Of a DNA stretch of 64,000 nucleotides, positions 60,741-64,000 are shown piece by piece. Numbering within the stretch: the stretch's first letter is position 1; every line of letters begins with the position of its first letter. The position numbers and the translations under genes were made by a program. The notes under the pieces are model-generated. The model made no database searches, was not told where the DNA came from, and was given only the letters and a program-made list of their open reading frames with translations. The DNA is from Prosapia bicincta (lineage: Eukaryota; Arthropoda; Insecta; Hemiptera; Cercopidae): the NCBI GenBank assembly GCA_036971475.1, contig JBAIZL010000005.1, positions 169,307,886-169,371,885 on the forward strand. Direction: 5' to 3'.

Positions 60741-61376
60741 GGTGCATTTCTCAAAGAAATATATGAATTTCTCTTTTGTTCTTATCTGGTGGTCTTCGAA
60801 ACCTCAATTGTACTACCTAAAATTGTTACTATAGCTACCACACAATATCATAAATAATGCTCAATGATTAAAAAAGAACGAAAAGAATAAAATAAACAAA
60901 CAAACTGGATTAACGGTATCGAACCTTGATTTAAAAAAAGACAGTACGAAAGGAAAGCGAAAAGAAATTACAAAATAATGAAAGCGACAAAAAAGAAAAC
61001 TTATAAATAGTAACAAACAAAAATAATTGTCCAACTACATACATAGAAAGGAAATTGAGAAATTGTAAGGCATTTTGCTTTCTAATTTGCACCTAATATT
61101 GTTATTGTGACATATATATATACATAAAAGAAACTAAATTAACACGTTTCTGTTGACTTAAATAGGAAATGATTAAAATTTTTTTTATATTACTTGTTCT
61201 ATTTAGGAATTGATTTAATTTCATTTCAGTAGTTTATTGCATTTATTTAGTTATTGTTTCTTTTAACTAACGTGAATGTTGATGGTATAAATCCTTCTTG
61301 ACAAGCTTCTCGTCTAACAACCATGATCGTAATAAATCAACTAGCTTAAAATAAAAAATCTTTACATATCCTAACC

Positions 61377-61377
<1 letters not shown>

Positions 61378-61427
<50 letters not shown>
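61378..61427. repeat. (TA)n microsatellite
   Basis: Pure TA run. A second lies at 61650-61684. Confidence 0.95.
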
Positions 61428-61430
<3 letters not shown>

Positions 61431-61648
61431 TTGAAAATTTAAAGGAGATAAGTTTAGTCACCGCTTCTACCAAAAACAATAAACATATTTTTGGTAACAT
61501 TCCGTTGGTTAAGCGGTAGATTAAACTAAAAAAAAGAAGCAGCGGTTCAGTTTAATTTTTTGAGCATTTATTTATAATATAAACAAGAGAAACCTTAGGC
61601 TATGTACTAAGTGCTTTTTTTGTTCGTAAAGAAATTCAGACTATCGTG

Positions 61649-61690
<42 letters not shown>

Positions 61691-61707
61691 GAAATAAATG
61701 TTTCTGT

Positions 61708-62160
61708 TGGACATACACTTTGGCTGGGGGGTAGGTACTCTCTTTCCCCAGACTAGCGGGTAGGGACTCTTTATCTTGGCTAGCGGGTAGGTACTCTCTT
61801 ATCCCGGGCTAGCGGGTAGGTACTCCCTCCTCCAAGGCTAGCGGGTAGGCATTCTCTTCACCATGGTTAGCGGGTAGGTACTCCCTCCTCCGAGGCTAGC
61901 GGGTAGGCATTCTCTTCACCATGGCTAGCGGGTAGGTACTCTCTTATCCCGGGCTAGCGGGTAGGTACTCCCTTCTCCGAGGCTAGCGGGTATTCATTCT
62001 CTTCACCATGGCTAGCGGGTAGGTACTCTCTTATCCCAGACTAGCGGGTAGTGACTCTTTATCTTGGCTAGCTGGTAGGTACTCTCTTATCCCTGGCTAG
62101 TGGGTATGCACTATCTTCACCATGGCTATTGGGCAGACACTCTCTTCTCCTTTGATAGAG
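61708..62160 (+). repeat. GCTAGC-containing minisatellite, ~28-bp unit, about 15 copies
   Basis: Units are GGCTAGCGGGTAGGTACTCT plus a variable end. Three main variants differ at the end: A (CTTATCCCGG), B (CATTCTCTTCACCATG) and C (CCCTCCTCCGAGG), with a minor D (GACTCTTTATCTTGG). They follow the order A-D-A-C-B-C-B-A-C-B-A-D-A-B, i.e. a partly regular higher-order pattern with A-C-B repeated. More GC-rich than its surroundings. Confidence 0.92.
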
Positions 62161-62199
62161 GGAGAAACGTACCTTCATTCCGAGCAACTGGTAGACACA

Positions 62200-62500
62200 G
62201 CGAATCACTCCTTTCAGATGAACGAGAGCGTTACTTACCCACGTCAGTGAGTAGACACCGTATGTAAGTGACCCAGCTTTTGCAATGCAACAATGTTCTG
62301 CATTACCAGTGCCAGGGGATCATTGTGCTCTCACTTTATTCCTATGTAGCTCCATATTCTTTTCTTTAAAATGCGTGATGTCGGTAGACACGTTTTTGTG
62401 TCACTAATAGAGAGTAGATCTACATCTGCTGTGCTACCTTGAACGCTTGCGTCATAATACCTTTCCTATGCCCTGTACTAGGGGATTTATGCCCTAATAT
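62200..62500 (+). repeat. Diverged satellite-related segment
   Basis: CCAGTGCCAGGGGATCATTGTG at about 62307 and CTAATAGAGAGTAGATCTAC at about 62404 match anchors of the 136-bp satellite at 40-42 kb and the 51.5 kb relative, in the same order. Confidence 0.55.
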
Positions 62501-63064
62501 AATCCTACCTATATTCATAGGCCTTTCCTACCTTTCTTAGTCGATAATAATCGAAACTACAAAACCATAATTACTGCTATTAAAAGATGTAATAAAATAA
62601 AAACGGATTGAAAAATCCTAAAAGTTTTAACATTTTGTTACCACGTTTGATCAACAATAAAAAAATGCCATTTGAGTTACCCCATATTAAAATTTTGGCT
62701 TAAGGAATCTATTTATATTAAAAGAGTTACAGCTGAAATAAAAATAGAAAGAGAAACATAATAATAAAGTAATAGATTGGAAATAATTTTCAAATTTTTA
62801 TGATTCTTTTTATTTTTTGTTTGTTTTGTGTTTTACATGGCTTTGAAAATACGAATATGACAAAAAAATTTACATATATGTGCAAATTATTTGAAAATGA
62901 CTTCGATTATGGACTATCTTTGACATATTGGGCGTGCAAGAAATTATAATTCAGTAACTCTGACAACGTATTTTTCAATGAATTTTGTACTGATTAATAC
63001 AATTTTTAAATGTAACGATTTTTTTTAAATAAGTGAATTTATTTGGGTTTTTAAGTTCATATAA

Positions 63065-63140
63065 TAAATTTATTTTTAGGTTCTGAAGAGGATTTCATTC
63101 GGGAACAGAAAAGTAGAACAAAATTTTGAAACTAATGAAT
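63065..63140 (+). repeat. Dispersed repeat, copy 2 of a pair
   Basis: Matches 35990-36075: TTCTGAAGAGGATTTCATTC, then AGAAAAG and TTTTGAAACTAATG. Confidence 0.55.
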
Positions 63141-63524
63141 GGTTTTACTGTCTGTAACTGGTAATAATTAACCAAATATATAAAATAATTGTCAATTTTA
63201 AATTAGAAACATAGGTCCTCTTTAGCTTGAATCTTGTATTCCGATACATAAGACTAACAATAAATTATCCTTCTAGACCTTCCTTCATATTCATAAAGAA
63301 ACTCTTTGCATGCGACTAACTTTTCTTGTGTTGGGAAAAAAATATTTTTACTCGTTTTAACTTCGAAATTTTCTGACAAAATTGTCTGAAGCTACTGAGT
63401 AGACTTACAAAAAGGTAGTTAAAACAATTCAAGGATCTGGAAGTCATATACAGACATTACTAAAGCAGATAAAAATAAAATTCTAATTATTAAAAACATA
63501 TAATAATGATTCTTTTTATATCAT

Positions 63525-63772
63525 GAACAAAGCTAAGGAGGGACTGAATAGAGCTGCCTTACTTGGGCCATACTTTATTCCAGGAAGGTAATGTAACCAT
63601 CGCCAGCGCCAACCGCAAATTATTACCAAAGAAGTGACTCCATTTTCGAAGGCTGCGTTGACTTGATACCAGTAAAAGCACTCAGAAATTCTTTGGTTCT
63701 ACTGGGGATCGAACCTAGGATATTAGGTTACTGAAATGTCCGGAACACTAGACCAAATAGCCGTTCTTTTGC
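63525..63772 (-). mobile_element. tRNA-derived SINE, second family
   Basis: The minus strand begins GGCTATTTGGTCTAGTGTTCC (A-box-like) with AGGTTCGATCCCCAG (B-box, consensus) about 35 bp later, then a unique body (GAGTCACTTCTTTGG, GGCGCTGGCGATGG, GGCAGCTCTATTCAGTCC). The A/B box spacing and 3' body are typical of RNA polymerase III SINEs. The body differs from the 53.7/60.7 kb family. Confidence 0.7.
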
Positions 63773-64000
63773 AATGTTCTGCTAAAATAAATGTTCTCGT
63801 TTAAATGAATAATTCTGGTTTCACTTTATGTTAATCATAAAGCGAGGTCATTCGGCGCACCATAGAAAGACATTAGTGGTAAAAATGAAATTGTATAGAG
63901 TATTTTATTTAAAAAAAATTAATATATAATCCAAAATATGCAAATTTTATGTAAGATTTATTTATGTAATTTAATAATCATGGACTATTTAAAAATTATC

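Noticed and set aside
61708..62160. CRISPR array with ~20-bp repeats and short variable parts
   Set aside because: The variable parts are only about 10 bp and recur as a few variants, as in a minisatellite.
60335..64000. Upstream exons of lysozyme 2 inside the window
   Set aside because: I looked on the minus strand for the C-x-x-C-x-C and CGPF/YWxDAG coding pattern and found none, so the gene runs past the window end.

Overview
This window is AT-rich nuclear DNA from an animal, most likely an arthropod and probably an insect. The signs are spliced genes with GT-AG introns of kilobase size, long (TA)n, (CA)n and (GA)n microsatellites, and a dense mix of transposon relics (Penelope-like, Jockey-type LINE, hAT, piggyBac-like, foldback and MITE families, tRNA-derived SINEs). 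There is no bacterial-style gene packing. The species cannot be read from the sequence.

Two host genes are well supported, both on the minus strand and both encoding invertebrate-type (i-type, destabilase family) lysozymes. Lysozyme gene 1 is complete: four coding exons (35181-35106, 20585-20397, 18092-18019, 12624-12463) join in frame into a 166-residue secreted protein, with a TATA box just upstream. Its roughly 500 coding bases are spread over 22.7 kb, with a 14.5 kb first intron. Lysozyme gene 2 shows only its last two coding exons (60334-60261 and 59247-59086); its 5' exons must lie beyond base 64000. The matching exon lengths (74 and 162 nt) and splice phases show tandem duplication. 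Both proteins keep a dockerin/EF-hand-like loop at the start of the last exon. Gene 1 lacks the usual catalytic Glu and Asp, so it may not be a muramidase.

Layout: 1-860 RNase H-type LINE relic. 1184-4110 an inverted repeat, and a tandem repeat split by a piggyBac-like insertion in TTAA. 5647-7454 foldback elements, including a ~250-bp-arm near-perfect palindrome. 7455-12462 mostly unassigned AT-rich DNA with nested inverted repeats. 12463-35181 lysozyme gene 1, whose introns hold a degenerate 3.6 kb hAT element with an exact 8-bp target duplication, a foldback copy, a LINE tail, tandem repeats and microsatellites. 35182-46170 AT-rich DNA with a ~136-bp satellite array (about 15 monomers), a foldback and a long-TIR MITE. 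46180-49860 a Jockey-type LINE with ORF1, endonuclease and part of the RT, conspicuously more GC-rich than its surroundings. 50500-56700 Penelope-like fragments and tandem repeats. 59086-64000 lysozyme gene 2 with a Penelope fragment in its intron, then a GCTAGC-containing minisatellite and SINEs.

I found no CRISPR array, operon, rRNA, intact tRNA gene or clearly novel multi-gene system. The most interesting items are the catalytically altered lysozyme pair with EF-hand-like loops, the dated nested insertions, the dyad-containing satellite, and a recurring Penelope-like terminal signature.
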